From Chryseobacterium sp. JV274 (GTDB lineage: Bacteria; Bacteroidota; Bacteroidia; Flavobacteriales; Weeksellaceae), in NCBI RefSeq assembly GCF_903969135.1, contig NZ_LR824569.1, forward strand, positions 682,001 to 746,000: a DNA stretch of 64,000 nt. The letters are read 5' to 3'. Under the pieces are notes generated by a model. That model worked only from the letters and a program-made list of their open reading frames with translations, did no database searches and had not been told where the DNA came from. Below are positions 9,028-18,080 of this stretch, piece after piece. Positions within the stretch are counted from its first letter, which is position 1; each line of letters begins with the position of its first letter. The position numbers were made by a program, and so were the translations under genes.

Positions 9028-9474
9028 CTATTTTTGCGGGAATTTATCTTCAATCAGTCTGAGATTAATTCCATGTTCCAGATATGCTTTACAGCCGTCT
9101 AAAACCGTCGTAAAACCTCCTGTATTGTCATTAATTACTTTTAACAGATCTTCACCTGTCTGGCTGAATCCGTAGCTTTTAATCACAACAAGAGTGCCTT
9201 TTTCCATGGTTTTGAATTCATAATCTACGTTCGTTGAAGGCTCTCCCCACTCTGTTTTGATCAGTTGGTATGGGATGACCTGATGTACATTTACTACGTT
9301 TTTTACTCCGTACATTTCCCATTCCCAGATAACTGTTTTACCTTCTTCTAATTTTCCGGTAGATTTTGTGAACCAGAAATGAGTTGTTATTTCAGGATTG
9401 ATAAATGCTTCAAAAACATCTTCAACCGGTTTCCTGATAAGCATTTGAGCTTCAACATAGACATTAGAACTCAT
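9028..9474 (-). CDS. SRPBCC / AHSA1-type START-like protein
   Basis: A 148-residue single-domain protein with the START-like layout: an N-terminal strand with IRKPVEDVFEAFINPEITTHFW, the WTKSTGKLEEGKTVIWEWEMYG strands, and a long C-terminal helix GGFTTVLDGCKAYLEHGI. This matches the Activator of Hsp90 ATPase homologue 1-like branch of the SRPBCC superfamily, which binds hydrophobic ligands in a deep pocket. No ligand can be inferred. It precedes the small membrane protein and follows menA on the same strand. Confidence 0.78.
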   Translation of the reverse strand: MSSNVYVEAQMLIRKPVEDVFEAFINPEITTHFWFTKSTGKLEEGKTVIWEWEMYGVKNVVNVHQVIPYQLIKTEWGEPSTNVDYEFKTMEKGTLVVIKSYGFSQTGEDLLKVINDNTGGFTTVLDGCKAYLEHGINLRLIEDKFPQK

Positions 9475-9491
9475 GGTATAATATTTTAGAT

Positions 9492-10421
9492 TTAGTTAAA
9501 TAAATTAAGTCCGGCTGCTGTAAGAATTGCCATTACAAACGTCATGATGCCTACCTGCTTTAAATACTGGTCTAATTCTTTTGGCTCTTTTACCGATAAA
9601 ATCTTTCTTCTCAGTTTTGATAGTGGGATCAACAGAATCATTACGATGAAAACGTAATAGTTTTGCTGCTGCATAAATCCGTTTATTCCTAAAAACGCAA
9701 GAATCAGCAATAAAGGAAGCTGTAACAGGACCATTTCATAGATCATTGCATTTCTGAATCCCATTCTTAAAGCAAGGCTGTTTTTTCCTGAAAGTTTATC
9801 ACTTTCAATATCTCTCATATTGTTCAGGTTAAGAACTGCCATACTCATCATCCCAACAGCTGTTCCAGGTAATAGCATATCCCAGCTGAAAGTTTTCGTG
9901 AATAAAAAGTAACTTCCACATACAGAAACAAGTCCGAAGAAGATAAACACGAAGATATCTCCCAGCCCCATGTATCCATATGGTTTTTTACCTACTGTAT
10001 ATCCAATTGCTGCCAGAATACTTGCTACTCCCAATCCTATGAAAATATAGAATTCATTTATGTAGTTTGGAATGAAAGCCACATACAATAAAGCAATAGT
10101 AGCAATGAAAGATAATGCTGCGAAAAGGATCACTGCATTTTTCATCTGTTTAGCCGTAATTTTTCCTGATGCTACAGCTCTCGCTTCAGCTTCATTGATT
10201 CTTTTGGCGTCGGTACCTTTTACTCCATCACCATAGTCATTGGCATAATTTGATAAAATCTGGTATAAAAGTGTTACCAAAAGGGCCAGAGCAAAAATTT
10301 TCCAGTCCCAGATTCCACCTTCTCCGTAAAGTCTCCATTTTGCAATGAAAGCTCCCATAATAATTCCGCTTAAGGAAAGCGGTAAAGTTCTTAGCCTTGC
10401 GGCTTTTATCCAATCAGTCAT
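9492..10421 (-). CDS. menA: 1,4-dihydroxy-2-naphthoate polyprenyltransferase
   Basis: A 309-residue UbiA-superfamily integral membrane enzyme that attaches a polyprenyl chain to 1,4-dihydroxy-2-naphthoate in menaquinone synthesis. The start is ATG at 10421 (MTDWIKAARLRTLPLSLSG); the frame stays open to 10478, but those codons come from an AT-rich palindrome and lack conservation-like sequence. The first Asp-rich motif NYANDYGDGVKG is near residue 67 and the second NNMRDIESDKLSGK near 200. About eight hydrophobic segments are visible. The neighbour menB makes the precursor, which supports MenA over other UbiA enzymes. Confidence 0.92.
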   Translation of the reverse strand: MTDWIKAARLRTLPLSLSGIIMGAFIAKWRLYGEGGIWDWKIFALALLVTLLYQILSNYANDYGDGVKGTDAKRINEAEARAVASGKITAKQMKNAVILFAALSFIATIALLYVAFIPNYINEFYIFIGLGVASILAAIGYTVGKKPYGYMGLGDIFVFIFFGLVSVCGSYFLFTKTFSWDMLLPGTAVGMMSMAVLNLNNMRDIESDKLSGKNSLALRMGFRNAMIYEMVLLQLPLLLILAFLGINGFMQQQNYYVFIVMILLIPLSKLRRKILSVKEPKELDQYLKQVGIMTFVMAILTAAGLNLFN

Positions 10422-10434
10422 ATAATTATAATTG

Positions 10435-10489
10435 ATAATTGATAATTGATAAATGATGATTGAGCGATCATTTATCAATTATCAATTAT
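10435..10489. repeat. Perfect 23-bp inverted repeat between menB and menA
   Basis: Arm 10435-10457 is the exact reverse complement of arm 10467-10489, with a nine-base loop. Each arm is itself built of attgata-type heptamers. It begins 14 bases upstream of the menA ATG, so it would be in the menB-menA mRNA immediately before menA. No T-run follows, so it does not look like an ordinary terminator. Confidence 0.88.
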
Positions 10490-10493
10490 ATTT

Positions 10494-11330
10494 TTAAGAT
10501 ATCCATTGATCTTCTCCGAAGTTCGGTTTTCTTTTTTCAAGGAATGCATTTCTTCCTTCTTTAGCTTCTTCAGTCATGTATGCTAAACGGGTTGCCTCTC
10601 CTGCAAATACCTGCTGTCCTACCATGCCATCGTCTGTAAGATTCATGGCGAATTTCAGCATTCTGATAGACATCGGAGATTTTCCTAAAATTTCTTGTGC
10701 CCATTCGTAAGCTGTATCTTCTAATTCTGCATGCGGAACTACTTTATTTACCATTCCCATTTCAAAAGCTTCCTGAGCGGAATAGTTTCTTCCTAAAAAG
10801 AAGATTTCACGGGCTTTTTTCTGACCTACCATTTTAGCAAGGTAAGCAGAACCATAACCACCATCAAAGCTTGTCACATCAGCATCTGTCTGCTTGAAGA
10901 TTGCATGTTCTTCACTTGCTAAAGTTAAATCACATACTACATGAAGTGAGTGTCCTCCACCAACTGCCCATCCCGGAACCACTGCGATAACCACTTTCGG
11001 CATGAAACGGATCAAACGCTGAACTTCAAGAATATTTAAACGGTGTCTTCCATCTTCTCCAACATATCCCTGATCTCCTCTTGCTTTTTGATCTCCTCCA
11101 CTACAGAAAGCCCAACCTCCGTCTTTTGGACTTGGTCCTTCTCCTGAAAGTAAAACAACACCTATTGAGGGGTCTTCAGAAGCGTCATAAAAAGCATCAT
11201 ATAATTCTGAAGTTGTCTTTGGCCTGAACGCATTACGTACTTCCGGTCTGTTGAAAGCAATTCTTGCTACTCCGTTAGATTTTTTATAGGTAATATCTTC
11301 GTATTCCTTGGCGGTTTTCCACTCGATCAT
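10494..11330 (-). CDS. menB: 1,4-dihydroxy-2-naphthoyl-CoA synthase
   Basis: A 278-residue crotonase-fold enzyme that closes the second ring of o-succinylbenzoyl-CoA in menaquinone synthesis. Typical MenB segments are visible: NRPEVRNAFRPKT near residue 28, SGGDQKARGDQGY near 78-92, the oxyanion-hole region VPGWAVGGGHSLHV near 117-130, and the C-terminal EGRNAFLEKRKPNF. The length is as expected. It lies directly upstream of menA and has a TATCTTTG promoter box 17 bases before its ATG. Confidence 0.94.
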   Translation of the reverse strand: MIEWKTAKEYEDITYKKSNGVARIAFNRPEVRNAFRPKTTSELYDAFYDASEDPSIGVVLLSGEGPSPKDGGWAFCSGGDQKARGDQGYVGEDGRHRLNILEVQRLIRFMPKVVIAVVPGWAVGGGHSLHVVCDLTLASEEHAIFKQTDADVTSFDGGYGSAYLAKMVGQKKAREIFFLGRNYSAQEAFEMGMVNKVVPHAELEDTAYEWAQEILGKSPMSIRMLKFAMNLTDDGMVGQQVFAGEATRLAYMTEEAKEGRNAFLEKRKPNFGEDQWIS

Positions 11331-11347
11331 CTTATAAAAATTTTTCT

Positions 11348-11355
11348 CAAAGATA
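11348..11355 (-). promoter_or_regulatory. -7 box for menB-menA
   Basis: TATCTTTG on the minus strand, an exact TAnnTTTG match, 17 bases before the menB start codon at 11330. The -33 element is not clear. Confidence 0.6.
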
Positions 11356-11500
11356 CGGAATTACAGAGAAATTCTCTGTGTGAAATTCACCCATCATTTC
11401 AATAAAGAAGAGAAATTTTGAATGAAAAATTTCTGCTTGTAGATATTGAGTAAGAATGTGTTTTTCAGAATGGGCAACGGACTCTGTTTTCTTAAAAAAT

Positions 11501-11530
11501 AAAAGCCGGAACATTGCTGTTCCGGCTTTT
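11501..11530 (-). terminator. Intrinsic terminator after the TPR gene
   Basis: aaaagccggaac and gttccggctttt form a perfect 12-bp stem around a 6-base loop, with T-rich sequence following on the minus strand. It ends the transcript of the gene that stops at 11552. Confidence 0.85.
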
Positions 11531-11551
11531 TATAGTTAAGTTATCAAATGA

Positions 11552-12586
11552 TTACTTAGCAGCTGCACTAAGCTCAGCTTCTTTAGCTTTCATTTCTTTA
11601 ACTTTTTCAATGTTTTTAGTTACTACATAAATTTCCTTCAATGCAGAAACAGCGTCAATACTCTTTGGATTTGCTTTATACCATCCTTCTGCGTATGGTA
11701 ATGCTTTTCCAAATCTTTCTCTTCTTGCGTCGATCAATTTAGAAGCTTCATCCGGCTTGTCTTTTCTCAATGCATTGATCTCTCCTACTACTTTAGCATC
11801 ATCACCAATAGTTGTATACACTAAGTTCTGATAAGCATCAGAGAAATCAGGTTTAAGTTCAATTGCTTTTTTAAATGCTTCTAAAGCATCATTAACAGTA
11901 GCAGGATTTTTAGCCTGCATTACCCCAAGATTATACCAATTTGTTGGATCGTTAGGGTTCTTAGCTAGTTGTTCTTTCAATCCGGAAACGAATTTATCTG
12001 TATTTCCAGACTGAAGATATGCTGTAGTCTGAGCTTCTTTAAGTTTAGCACTGTTTGGAAATTTAACTAATCCTTTTTCGATAACAGCAAGAGCTTCAGG
12101 TCCTTTTTTCGCATTAAGAAGTAATGAAGCCAGAGTTTCATATAAATCTCCCTCTATACTTTTAGTCTGCTCTGTTTTGAAATCAGTATAGTCAGCATTC
12201 TTCTTCATAAGCTCCCAAGTCGCTTTATCAAGATTCACTACCTGTCCTGTTTTCTTTTCTTTTGCAGTATAAGTTGTTTCTACTCCTGTAAATCCGGAAT
12301 TAACAAGGTCTGTATATATTTTGATAGACTGGTCACTGTTATTTGCTAACGCATGGCTAAGTCCTGCATAATACATATATATTTTGTTGTCCTGACCACT
12401 AGATTTCAACAAGTCATAAACTTCTATAAACTTAGGTGCTGCAGCTGCATAGTTTTTTGCATTATATGCATCCATAGCAACCTTATTAGCTTCCTGAAGC
12501 TGGGCATTCAATGCAGCTGCATCTTTTTTCTGCCCAAAAGCAAAAGCAGACGCTACGATAGCCATTCCTAAAATTAGTTTCTTCAT
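11552..12586 (-). CDS. Exported tetratricopeptide-repeat protein
   Basis: A 344-residue protein with a type I signal peptide (MKKLILGMAIVASAFAFGQ, cleavage likely after AFG or FAFGQ), so periplasmic or outer-membrane associated. At least three TPR-like helix pairs can be read, including AMDAYNAKNYAAAAPKFIEVY near residue 40 and NPNDPTNWYNLGVMQAKN, DALEAFKKAIELKPDFSDAYQNL near 210-250. The C-terminus is rich in Ala, Lys and Glu. TPR domains hold protein partners; none is known here. It sits just downstream of gyrA with a terminator after it. Confidence 0.8.
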   Translation of the reverse strand: MKKLILGMAIVASAFAFGQKKDAAALNAQLQEANKVAMDAYNAKNYAAAAPKFIEVYDLLKSSGQDNKIYMYYAGLSHALANNSDQSIKIYTDLVNSGFTGVETTYTAKEKKTGQVVNLDKATWELMKKNADYTDFKTEQTKSIEGDLYETLASLLLNAKKGPEALAVIEKGLVKFPNSAKLKEAQTTAYLQSGNTDKFVSGLKEQLAKNPNDPTNWYNLGVMQAKNPATVNDALEAFKKAIELKPDFSDAYQNLVYTTIGDDAKVVGEINALRKDKPDEASKLIDARRERFGKALPYAEGWYKANPKSIDAVSALKEIYVVTKNIEKVKEMKAKEAELSAAAK

Positions 12587-12616
12587 AATAACTATTTTAT
12601 ATTTATATTGTACAAT

Positions 12617-15202
12617 TTATTCTTCAGAATCAGAATTCTCATTTTCCTCTGCTGGAGTTTCATTTTCAGCCTGAGGTATTGTATTGTCTTCCTGGTTATC
12701 AGCTACAATGTCTGTTCCTTCTTCAATTTCTTCAGAATCTTCTTCTACATCTTTGTCCATTGCTACTTTTGCGATGGCTGCAATTTCGTCATTTTTCTTA
12801 AGATTGATCAGTTTTACTCCCTGAGTATTTCTACCCATTACTCTCATTTCATCCATTCCCATTCTGATCGCAACACCGGATTTATTGATAATCATCAATC
12901 CATCTTCGTCTGTTACATTTTGGATAGCAATCAGGTTTCCTGTTTTTTCGGTAATGTTCAGGGTGATAACTCCTTTTCCTCCTCTGTTGGTAATTCTGTA
13001 GTCTTCTACTGCAGTTCTCTTTCCATATCCTTTTTCAGATACTACAAGTACTGTTTCGTTTTCTACATCGTTCACAACAATCATACCAATAGCTTCATCA
13101 TTGTCTTCCATCGCAATACCTCTTACCCCGATAGATCCTCTACCTACCTCTCTTACCTTTTCTTCAGGGAAGCGGATACATTTACCATTTTTGGTAGCAA
13201 TCATGATCTGAGATGTTCCATTGGTAAGGTAAGCACCTAATAACTGGTCATTATCCCTAATCTCGATAGCATTTACCCCGTTTACTCTTGGTCTTGAATA
13301 AGCTTCTAATGATGTTTTCTTGATAGTACCGTTTTTGGTAACCATCACAACACTCATCTGATTTACATATTCTGAATCCTTCAGGTTGTTGGTTCTGATA
13401 TAAGCTTTGATCTTATCATCCGGTTCAATATTGATAAGGTTTTGTACCGCTCTTCCTTTTGCTGTTCTGGAGCCTTCCGGAATTTCAAATACTCTTAACC
13501 AGTAGCATCTTCCTTTTTCTGTAAAGAATAACATATACTGGTGGTTGGTGGCAGAAACGATATATTCAAGGAAATCGGAGTCTCTTGTTGTTGCTGCTTT
13601 ATTTCCTACACCTCCTCTACTTTGAATTTTATATTCTGAAAGGGAAGTTCTCTTGACATATCCTGCGTGAGAAATGGTAAGAACTACAGCTTCGTTCGGG
13701 ATAATATCTTCGATAGACATTTCTCCTCCTGAGTAATCAATTTCTGTTCTTCTTTCGTCTCCGTATTTTTCTTTGACTTCGATCAATTCATCTTTAATGA
13801 TCTGGAATCTTCTTGGCTCATTGGCTAAGATATCTTCCAGATTTTCAATCTCTTTCATGATTGCGTCATATTCATCACGGATTTTATCAAGCTCCATTCC
13901 TGTTAAACGAGCCAATCTAAGATCAAGGATCGCCTGAGCCTGAATGTCTGAAAGTTCAAATGCCTCAATAAGGCCTTCTTTTGCAGCCTGAGGGTTTGCA
14001 CTGTGACGGATAATAGAAATCGCTCTGTCTAAAGAATCCTGAGTTCCGATTACTTTCATGAACCCTTCAAGGATATGTGCTCTTTCTTTTGCTTTCTTAA
14101 GTTCAAACTGAGTTCTCCTTACGATTACCTCGTGTCTGTGCTCTACAAAGTGATGAATGATATCTTTAAGATTCAGCTGCTCCGGTCTTCCGTGTACCAA
14201 TGCAATATTGTTTACACTGAAAGAAGTCTGAAGTGATGTATATTTATATAATAGGTTAAGAACAACATTCGGGATAGCATCGTTTTTCAATTCATAAACA
14301 ACACGAAGTCCTTTTCTGTCCGATTCGTCTCTGATCTCGTGGATACCAGGGATTTTCTCATCTTTGACAAGCTCTGCTGTTCTGGCGATCATTTCCGCTT
14401 TGTTAACCTGATAAGGAATCTCGCTAACAATAATAGCGTTTCTGTTTCCAATTTCATCAAAGCTAACCTTAGCTCTTAAAACAACTCTACCTCTTCCTGT
14501 GTGGAATGCATCTCTTACTCCATCATAACCGTAGATAATACCTCCTGTAGGGAAATCCGGTGCAATGATGTGCTGCATCAGCTCGTCTATTGTAATTTCC
14601 TTATTATCAATATAAGCGCAGATAGCATCTACAGACTCAGATAAGTTGTGTGGCGCCATATTAGTTGCCATTCCCACTGCAATACCAGAAGTACCGTTTA
14701 CCAAAAGGTTCGGAATTTTAGTTGGCATTACTGTCGGTTCCTGTAAACTGTCATCGAAGTTATTCTGGAAATCAACTGTTTCTTTGTCTAAGTCTGAAAG
14801 CACCTCATCAGAGATTTTTTTCAATCTTGCCTCAGTGTAACGCATTGCTGCAGGCGGGTCACCGTCCATTGAACCAAAGTTACCCTGGCCGTCAACCTGA
14901 GGATAACGTAAGCTCCAGTCCTGGGCCATTCTTACCATAGCATCATATACAGAGGAATCTCCGTGGGGGTGATATTTACCCAAAACATCCCCAACAATTC
15001 TCGCAGATTTTAAATATTTTCTATTAGAAAACACCCCTAATCCATACATACCATAAAGTACTCTTCTATGAACAGGTTTTAAGCCGTCTCTTACATCCGG
15101 CAACGCTCTTGAAACGATAACGGACATCGAATAATCGATATAAGACGACTTCATTTCATCAACAATGTTGATAGGAATCAGTCTTTCTCCTTCTTTTTGC
15201 AT
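12617..15202 (-). CDS. gyrA: DNA gyrase subunit A
   Basis: The 861-residue breakage-reunion subunit of type II topoisomerase that introduces negative supercoils. I choose ATG at 15202 ([10 protein letters not shown]) rather than the TTG two codons upstream; this places the quinolone region at S83 and D87 and the catalytic tyrosine at Y122 (MRYTEA), exactly as in E. coli numbering. The first C-terminal blade carries a GyrA-box-like QSRGGVGNK rather than QRRGGKG, which supports gyrase over topoisomerase IV. The last 50 residues are very acidic. gyrB is not in the window. Confidence 0.96.
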   Translation of the reverse strand: MQKEGERLIPINIVDEMKSSYIDYSMSVIVSRALPDVRDGLKPVHRRVLYGMYGLGVFSNRKYLKSARIVGDVLGKYHPHGDSSVYDAMVRMAQDWSLRYPQVDGQGNFGSMDGDPPAAMRYTEARLKKISDEVLSDLDKETVDFQNNFDDSLQEPTVMPTKIPNLLVNGTSGIAVGMATNMAPHNLSESVDAICAYIDNKEITIDELMQHIIAPDFPTGGIIYGYDGVRDAFHTGRGRVVLRAKVSFDEIGNRNAIIVSEIPYQVNKAEMIARTAELVKDEKIPGIHEIRDESDRKGLRVVYELKNDAIPNVVLNLLYKYTSLQTSFSVNNIALVHGRPEQLNLKDIIHHFVEHRHEVIVRRTQFELKKAKERAHILEGFMKVIGTQDSLDRAISIIRHSANPQAAKEGLIEAFELSDIQAQAILDLRLARLTGMELDKIRDEYDAIMKEIENLEDILANEPRRFQIIKDELIEVKEKYGDERRTEIDYSGGEMSIEDIIPNEAVVLTISHAGYVKRTSLSEYKIQSRGGVGNKAATTRDSDFLEYIVSATNHQYMLFFTEKGRCYWLRVFEIPEGSRTAKGRAVQNLINIEPDDKIKAYIRTNNLKDSEYVNQMSVVMVTKNGTIKKTSLEAYSRPRVNGVNAIEIRDNDQLLGAYLTNGTSQIMIATKNGKCIRFPEEKVREVGRGSIGVRGIAMEDNDEAIGMIVVNDVENETVLVVSEKGYGKRTAVEDYRITNRGGKGVITLNITEKTGNLIAIQNVTDEDGLMIINKSGVAIRMGMDEMRVMGRNTQGVKLINLKKNDEIAAIAKVAMDKDVEEDSEEIEEGTDIVADNQEDNTIPQAENETPAEENENSDSEE

Positions 15203-15352
15203 AAACAAATTTTATTGTAATGATATTCAAACTCTTAGCTGTAAGTCTGAAAATTATTTATTTCCAATTTTTATTAACGGGCTAATTTACGAAAAAAATG
15301 CCGATTTTTGCTGTAGAATTTATCCAAAAAAATCTTAAAAATTCATAAAAAT

Positions 15353-15667
15353 ATGAGCGTATTAAGTATAACTTTCCACTGTACGAAAGACAACCTAGAA
15401 GAATGGGAAAATTATATTGATGAAACACTGGTTTTAATGACTGAAAACCTGATGGATGTAGACAAATATATTCTTTCTGAAGTACACAGTGACTTTATTG
15501 AGGAAGGTAAAAACTACAATCTTCTGTTAATCTTTGATAATGATCAACTGAGGGAAGACTTCATTCAAAGTGAACTTCTGAATATTTCTGAAAGAATTGA
15601 GAAAAAATTTGGACAGGAAGTTATGATTTTTAATACTTTTCTGAATCCAAAAAAGTCGAGATTATAA
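15353..15667 (+). CDS. DUF4286 family protein
   Basis: A 104-residue soluble protein, one of the few plus-strand genes here, divergent from gyrA. It starts MSVLSITFHCTKDNLEEWENY and contains the alternating helix-strand pattern NYNLLLIFDNDQLREDFIQSEL of a small ferredoxin-like fold, as in DUF4286 from Flavobacteriia. No catalytic residues stand out and the role is unknown. It ends at a bidirectional terminator shared with the lipoprotein on the other strand. Confidence 0.78.
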   Translation: MSVLSITFHCTKDNLEEWENYIDETLVLMTENLMDVDKYILSEVHSDFIEEGKNYNLLLIFDNDQLREDFIQSELLNISERIEKKFGQEVMIFNTFLNPKKSRL

Positions 15668-15676
15668 TTTATAATA

Positions 15677-15704
15677 AAAAAGCACTGAAAAAATCAGTGC
15701 TTTT
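15677..15704. terminator. Bidirectional intrinsic terminator
   Basis: aaaagcactga and tcagtgctttt form a perfect 11-bp stem with A- and T-rich flanks on both sides, between two convergent genes ending at 15667 and 15710. Confidence 0.85.
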
Positions 15705-15709
15705 CTTTT

Positions 15710-15931
15710 TTATCTGTGATGTCCATGACCACGGCCTCTGTGATGATGGCCACGATCGTCATAAATATACACTTTCTTAACCTGGCCAGGTGCATAGTAT
15801 CTTGCACTTCCACCATAATATCTTTTTGCATGACCCGGCGGCATTCTTCTTCCATGAGGCTCATGCACTATGCAAGAGGACAGCATTAATAGGACCACTC
15901 CTACCCCAACAATTTTAAACATACTTTTCAT
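15710..15931 (-). CDS. Small lipoprotein with PGxxKK motifs and His-rich tail (copy 1)
   Basis: A 73-residue protein starting at ATG 15931 (MKSMFKIVGVG); a longer in-frame start at 15982 would put a polar tail before the signal peptide. The lipobox LLMLSSC gives Cys17. The mature chain has PPGHAKRYYGGSARYYAPGQVKK, that is, two PG-x-x-K motifs, then a tail very rich in Gly, His and Arg that could bind metal ions. It is a paralogue of the gene ending at 16044. Such proteins are common in Flavobacteriia and have no established function. Confidence 0.72.
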   Translation of the reverse strand: MKSMFKIVGVGVVLLMLSSCIVHEPHGRRMPPGHAKRYYGGSARYYAPGQVKKVYIYDDRGHHHRGRGHGHHR

Positions 15932-16043
15932 TATTTTCACTTTTTCAATCTCGATAGCGAAATATATCAATGTTAATGCCAAAAGAAATTGAAATTAGGC
16001 TAATGTATGTTAAAACTGAATGCTGGTGTTCTTATTTTATAAG

Positions 16044-16223
16044 TTAGTAACCACTTCTCTTTTTCACCTGCCCAGGGGCATAATCTTTTGCGCTTCCACC
16101 ATACACTTTTTTAGCCTGTCCCGGCGGAAGTGTCTTACCACGATGTCCATTGTCATGAACTACGCAGGATGAAAGCATAAATGCCACAATAAGTACTCCG
16201 GTAATTTTAATTATATTTTTCAT
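16044..16223 (-). CDS. Small lipoprotein with PGQxKK motifs (copy 2)
   Basis: A 59-residue protein starting at ATG 16223 (MKNIIKITGVL), with lipobox AFMLSSC. The mature part has LPPGQAKKVYGGSAKDYAPGQVKK, the same two-motif arrangement as the neighbour at 15710-15931, but it stops before any His-rich tail. The two genes share the N-terminal pattern MK-x-I-x-K-I-x-GV as well, so they look like a tandem duplication. The longer reading frame to 16280 is not used because its added residues precede a typical signal peptide. Confidence 0.68.
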   Translation of the reverse strand: MKNIIKITGVLIVAFMLSSCVVHDNGHRGKTLPPGQAKKVYGGSAKDYAPGQVKKRSGY

Positions 16224-16285
16224 TATTTCTATTTTTTCAACTTTATTATTACAAGGGTAATGCCAAATTGAAAAGTTCAAAACGT

Positions 16286-16313
16286 AAGGTTTAAGGTTTA
16301 AGGTTTAAGGTTT
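16286..16313. repeat. Tandem heptamer repeat AAGGTTT x4
   Basis: Four exact copies of aaggttt in a row, followed by a degenerate aaag. The same heptamer in degenerate form occurs between atpA and atpG at 57952-58016, where it is inverted. Confidence 0.85.
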
Positions 16314-16371
16314 AAAGATATCGAGTTATAGTGAAGCTATCCCTAATTCATAACTCATCATTTATAATTTT

Positions 16372-16863
16372 TTAAATGATTTCGCTTCTTTTTTCCATCA
16401 AAACAAGATCTTTCCACTCGCCGTTGAGCTTTCCGATTTTTTTTCGGACACCTACCACTCTGAACCCATTTTTCTGATGAGACTTGACGGCCATCTCATT
16501 TTCGGAGAAGATATTGGTTTGTAATGTCCAGAATCCGTGGTCTTCGCTATCCAAAATTATCTTTTTAAGCAACACGGAACCCAATCCCTTACCCTGGTAT
16601 TCGTTATCAAAATAAATGCTTACTTCTGCAACTCCTTTAAAAGACTCCCTTTTGCTCACTGGCTTCAAAGCGCACCATCCTACCACATCATTATTTTCAT
16701 TTTCCAGCACCCACCGGCAGTCATTGAAATATTCCATACTCCAGGCTTCAGCTGTAGGAACTTCTGTTTCTAAAGTGGCGATTCCACCATCTACTCCTTG
16801 TCGGAAAATTTCAAGCACACGGCTTTCGTCACTGGGAAGCATTTCTCTTAATTCGTAATTCAT
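16372..16863 (-). CDS. GNAT family N-acetyltransferase, phosphinothricin-acetyltransferase-like
   Basis: A 163-residue GNAT-fold enzyme that should transfer acetyl from acetyl-CoA to an amine. The acetyl-CoA pyrophosphate loop is visible as EYQGKGLGSVLLKKII near residue 90, preceded by VAEVSIYFDN and followed by the conserved SEN-x-MAVKSHQKNGFRVVG segment typical of the PAT/MnaT subgroup. The substrate is unknown; methionine derivatives and phosphinothricin are known for relatives. It lies five bases downstream of the DUF421 gene, suggesting one transcript. Confidence 0.85.
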   Translation of the reverse strand: MNYELREMLPSDESRVLEIFRQGVDGGIATLETEVPTAEAWSMEYFNDCRWVLENENNDVVGWCALKPVSKRESFKGVAEVSIYFDNEYQGKGLGSVLLKKIILDSEDHGFWTLQTNIFSENEMAVKSHQKNGFRVVGVRKKIGKLNGEWKDLVLMEKRSEII

Positions 16864-16868
16864 CGTAT

Positions 16869-17381
16869 TTAATGGTATTTTCTTTTCATTTTTCTTTTAA
16901 TCCTTGAATAATGGGTCTGCTTGCTCTTTTCATCTTCAGAAACAACACTGATGTTGCCATCAACTTCCAAAACGGAAAGTTTTACATTCTGTATGTTTTC
17001 AATCCCATGTTCCCTTATAGCTTCTTCCAGTTCACTTTCTGTAATTTTCACACGATTCAGGGCTGCCAGATTAGCAATTCCATCTCTGATAAGAATTACC
17101 GGCTCATCTTCCATAAAGGTCTGAAAGGAACGGCTGGAAAACATGATCCTCTTTAAAATAAAATTAGCAACAAACAAAACCAATGCCGCAATAATTCCTC
17201 CCTGAAGAGAGGTATCAGGACCTACCATCGCATTCTGGACAGCATTTGAAATCAACAGCAGCAACACAACATCTCCCGCATTGAGCTGGGAAAGCTGATT
17301 TTTACCAAATAAACGGATAGCAATTACCATGAACAGGTAAACGCAGAGGGAACGGACAGCAACGTTAAGAATAGGATCCAC
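16869..17381 (-). CDS. DUF421 (YetF-like) membrane protein
   Basis: A 170-residue protein with three N-terminal hydrophobic segments (residues 8-25, 35-50 and 60-78) and a cytosolic C-terminal domain (FMEDEPVILIRDGIANLAALNRVKITESELEEAIREHGIENIQNVKLSVLEVDGNISVV) that is the diagnostic DUF421 fold. The segment QLNAGDVVLLLLISNAVQNAMVG in the second helix is also typical. Start codon is GTG at 17381; an in-frame stop lies close upstream and no ATG fits. The role of the family is unknown. Confidence 0.85.
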   Translation of the reverse strand: MDPILNVAVRSLCVYLFMVIAIRLFGKNQLSQLNAGDVVLLLLISNAVQNAMVGPDTSLQGGIIAALVLFVANFILKRIMFSSRSFQTFMEDEPVILIRDGIANLAALNRVKITESELEEAIREHGIENIQNVKLSVLEVDGNISVVSEDEKSKQTHYSRIKRKMKRKYH

Positions 17382-17501
17382 AATTTTTTTATCTACTCAA
17401 ATGTATTGATTTTTGTGATTCTTAAAAAATATTTTATTGACAGATTTTGGTATACATTTTGAGCCTGGGATTCTGATAAATACCGCAAAAAATTATATCA
17501 A

Positions 17502-18044
17502 ATGAAAAAATTATTTCTCTTTTTAGGAATTTTCCTATTCCTTGTATCCTGTAAAAAGAATAAAGTTCAGTCTGCTTTATCCCAAGATACAGTTATTCAT
17601 GAGAAAGTAAATGAGTTTTATACTCAGTATGGCAAATCCAATGAAGCTATTTATAATCAACCGATTCCGGATAGTTTGTTTTCCCCGGGTTTAAAAAAAG
17701 TTTTAGACGAGGCAATACATGCATCAAAAGCGGATATTGAAAAGGTAAAAAAGAGTGATCATCCTGATGAAAAGCCATTAATCTTTGAAGGGGCTATTTT
17801 TTCCAGTCTTTATGAAGGGTTTACAGGTTATAAAATCAAATCTGTCAAGATACAGGATAAAACTGCTGAAGTACTGATAGCGTTTGAATACAATTCCTCT
17901 ATTCCTAAAGAAACCTGGATGGATACCGTACATCTGATCAATACAGAGAAAGGATGGAGAATAGATAATGTTACTTTTGATAAGATAGGGAATTCTAAAG
18001 ATCTTAAAGCAAGATTAACAGAATTTGTTCAAAGTACAAAATAA
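17502..18044 (+). CDS. Putative lipoprotein, unknown function
   Basis: A 180-residue plus-strand protein with a signal peptide and lipobox (FLFLVSCKK, Cys17). The mature region contains helical stretches followed by a strand-rich half (KIKSVKIQDKTAEVLIAFEYN, EKGWRIDNVTFD) that resembles small SnoaL/NTF2-like or DUF3828-like periplasmic domains, but I cannot assign it firmly. It is transcribed alone and ends at a strong terminator at 18048-18080. Confidence 0.7.
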   Translation: MKKLFLFLGIFLFLVSCKKNKVQSALSQDTVIHEKVNEFYTQYGKSNEAIYNQPIPDSLFSPGLKKVLDEAIHASKADIEKVKKSDHPDEKPLIFEGAIFSSLYEGFTGYKIKSVKIQDKTAEVLIAFEYNSSIPKETWMDTVHLINTEKGWRIDNVTFDKIGNSKDLKARLTEFVQSTK

Positions 18045-18047
18045 TAG

Positions 18048-18080
18048 AAAAGCCGCTTATAAAAGCGGCTTTATTTTTTT
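18048..18080. terminator. Intrinsic terminator between convergent genes
   Basis: aaagccgcttat and aaaagcggcttt form the stem; a run of seven T follows at 18074-18080 on the plus strand and T-rich sequence on the minus strand. It serves the lipoprotein gene and probably the small peptide gene opposite. Confidence 0.8.

Noticed and set aside
10422..10478. Longer menA start adding 19 residues
   Set aside because: The extra codons come from a perfect AT-rich palindrome; the conserved MTDWIKAARLRTLP begins at 10421.
12608..13240. Open frame of 210 codons on the plus strand opposite gyrA
   Set aside because: It mirrors the gyrA coding sequence, is rich in Phe, Ser and Tyr without any motif, and has no promoter; gyrA is certain on the other strand.
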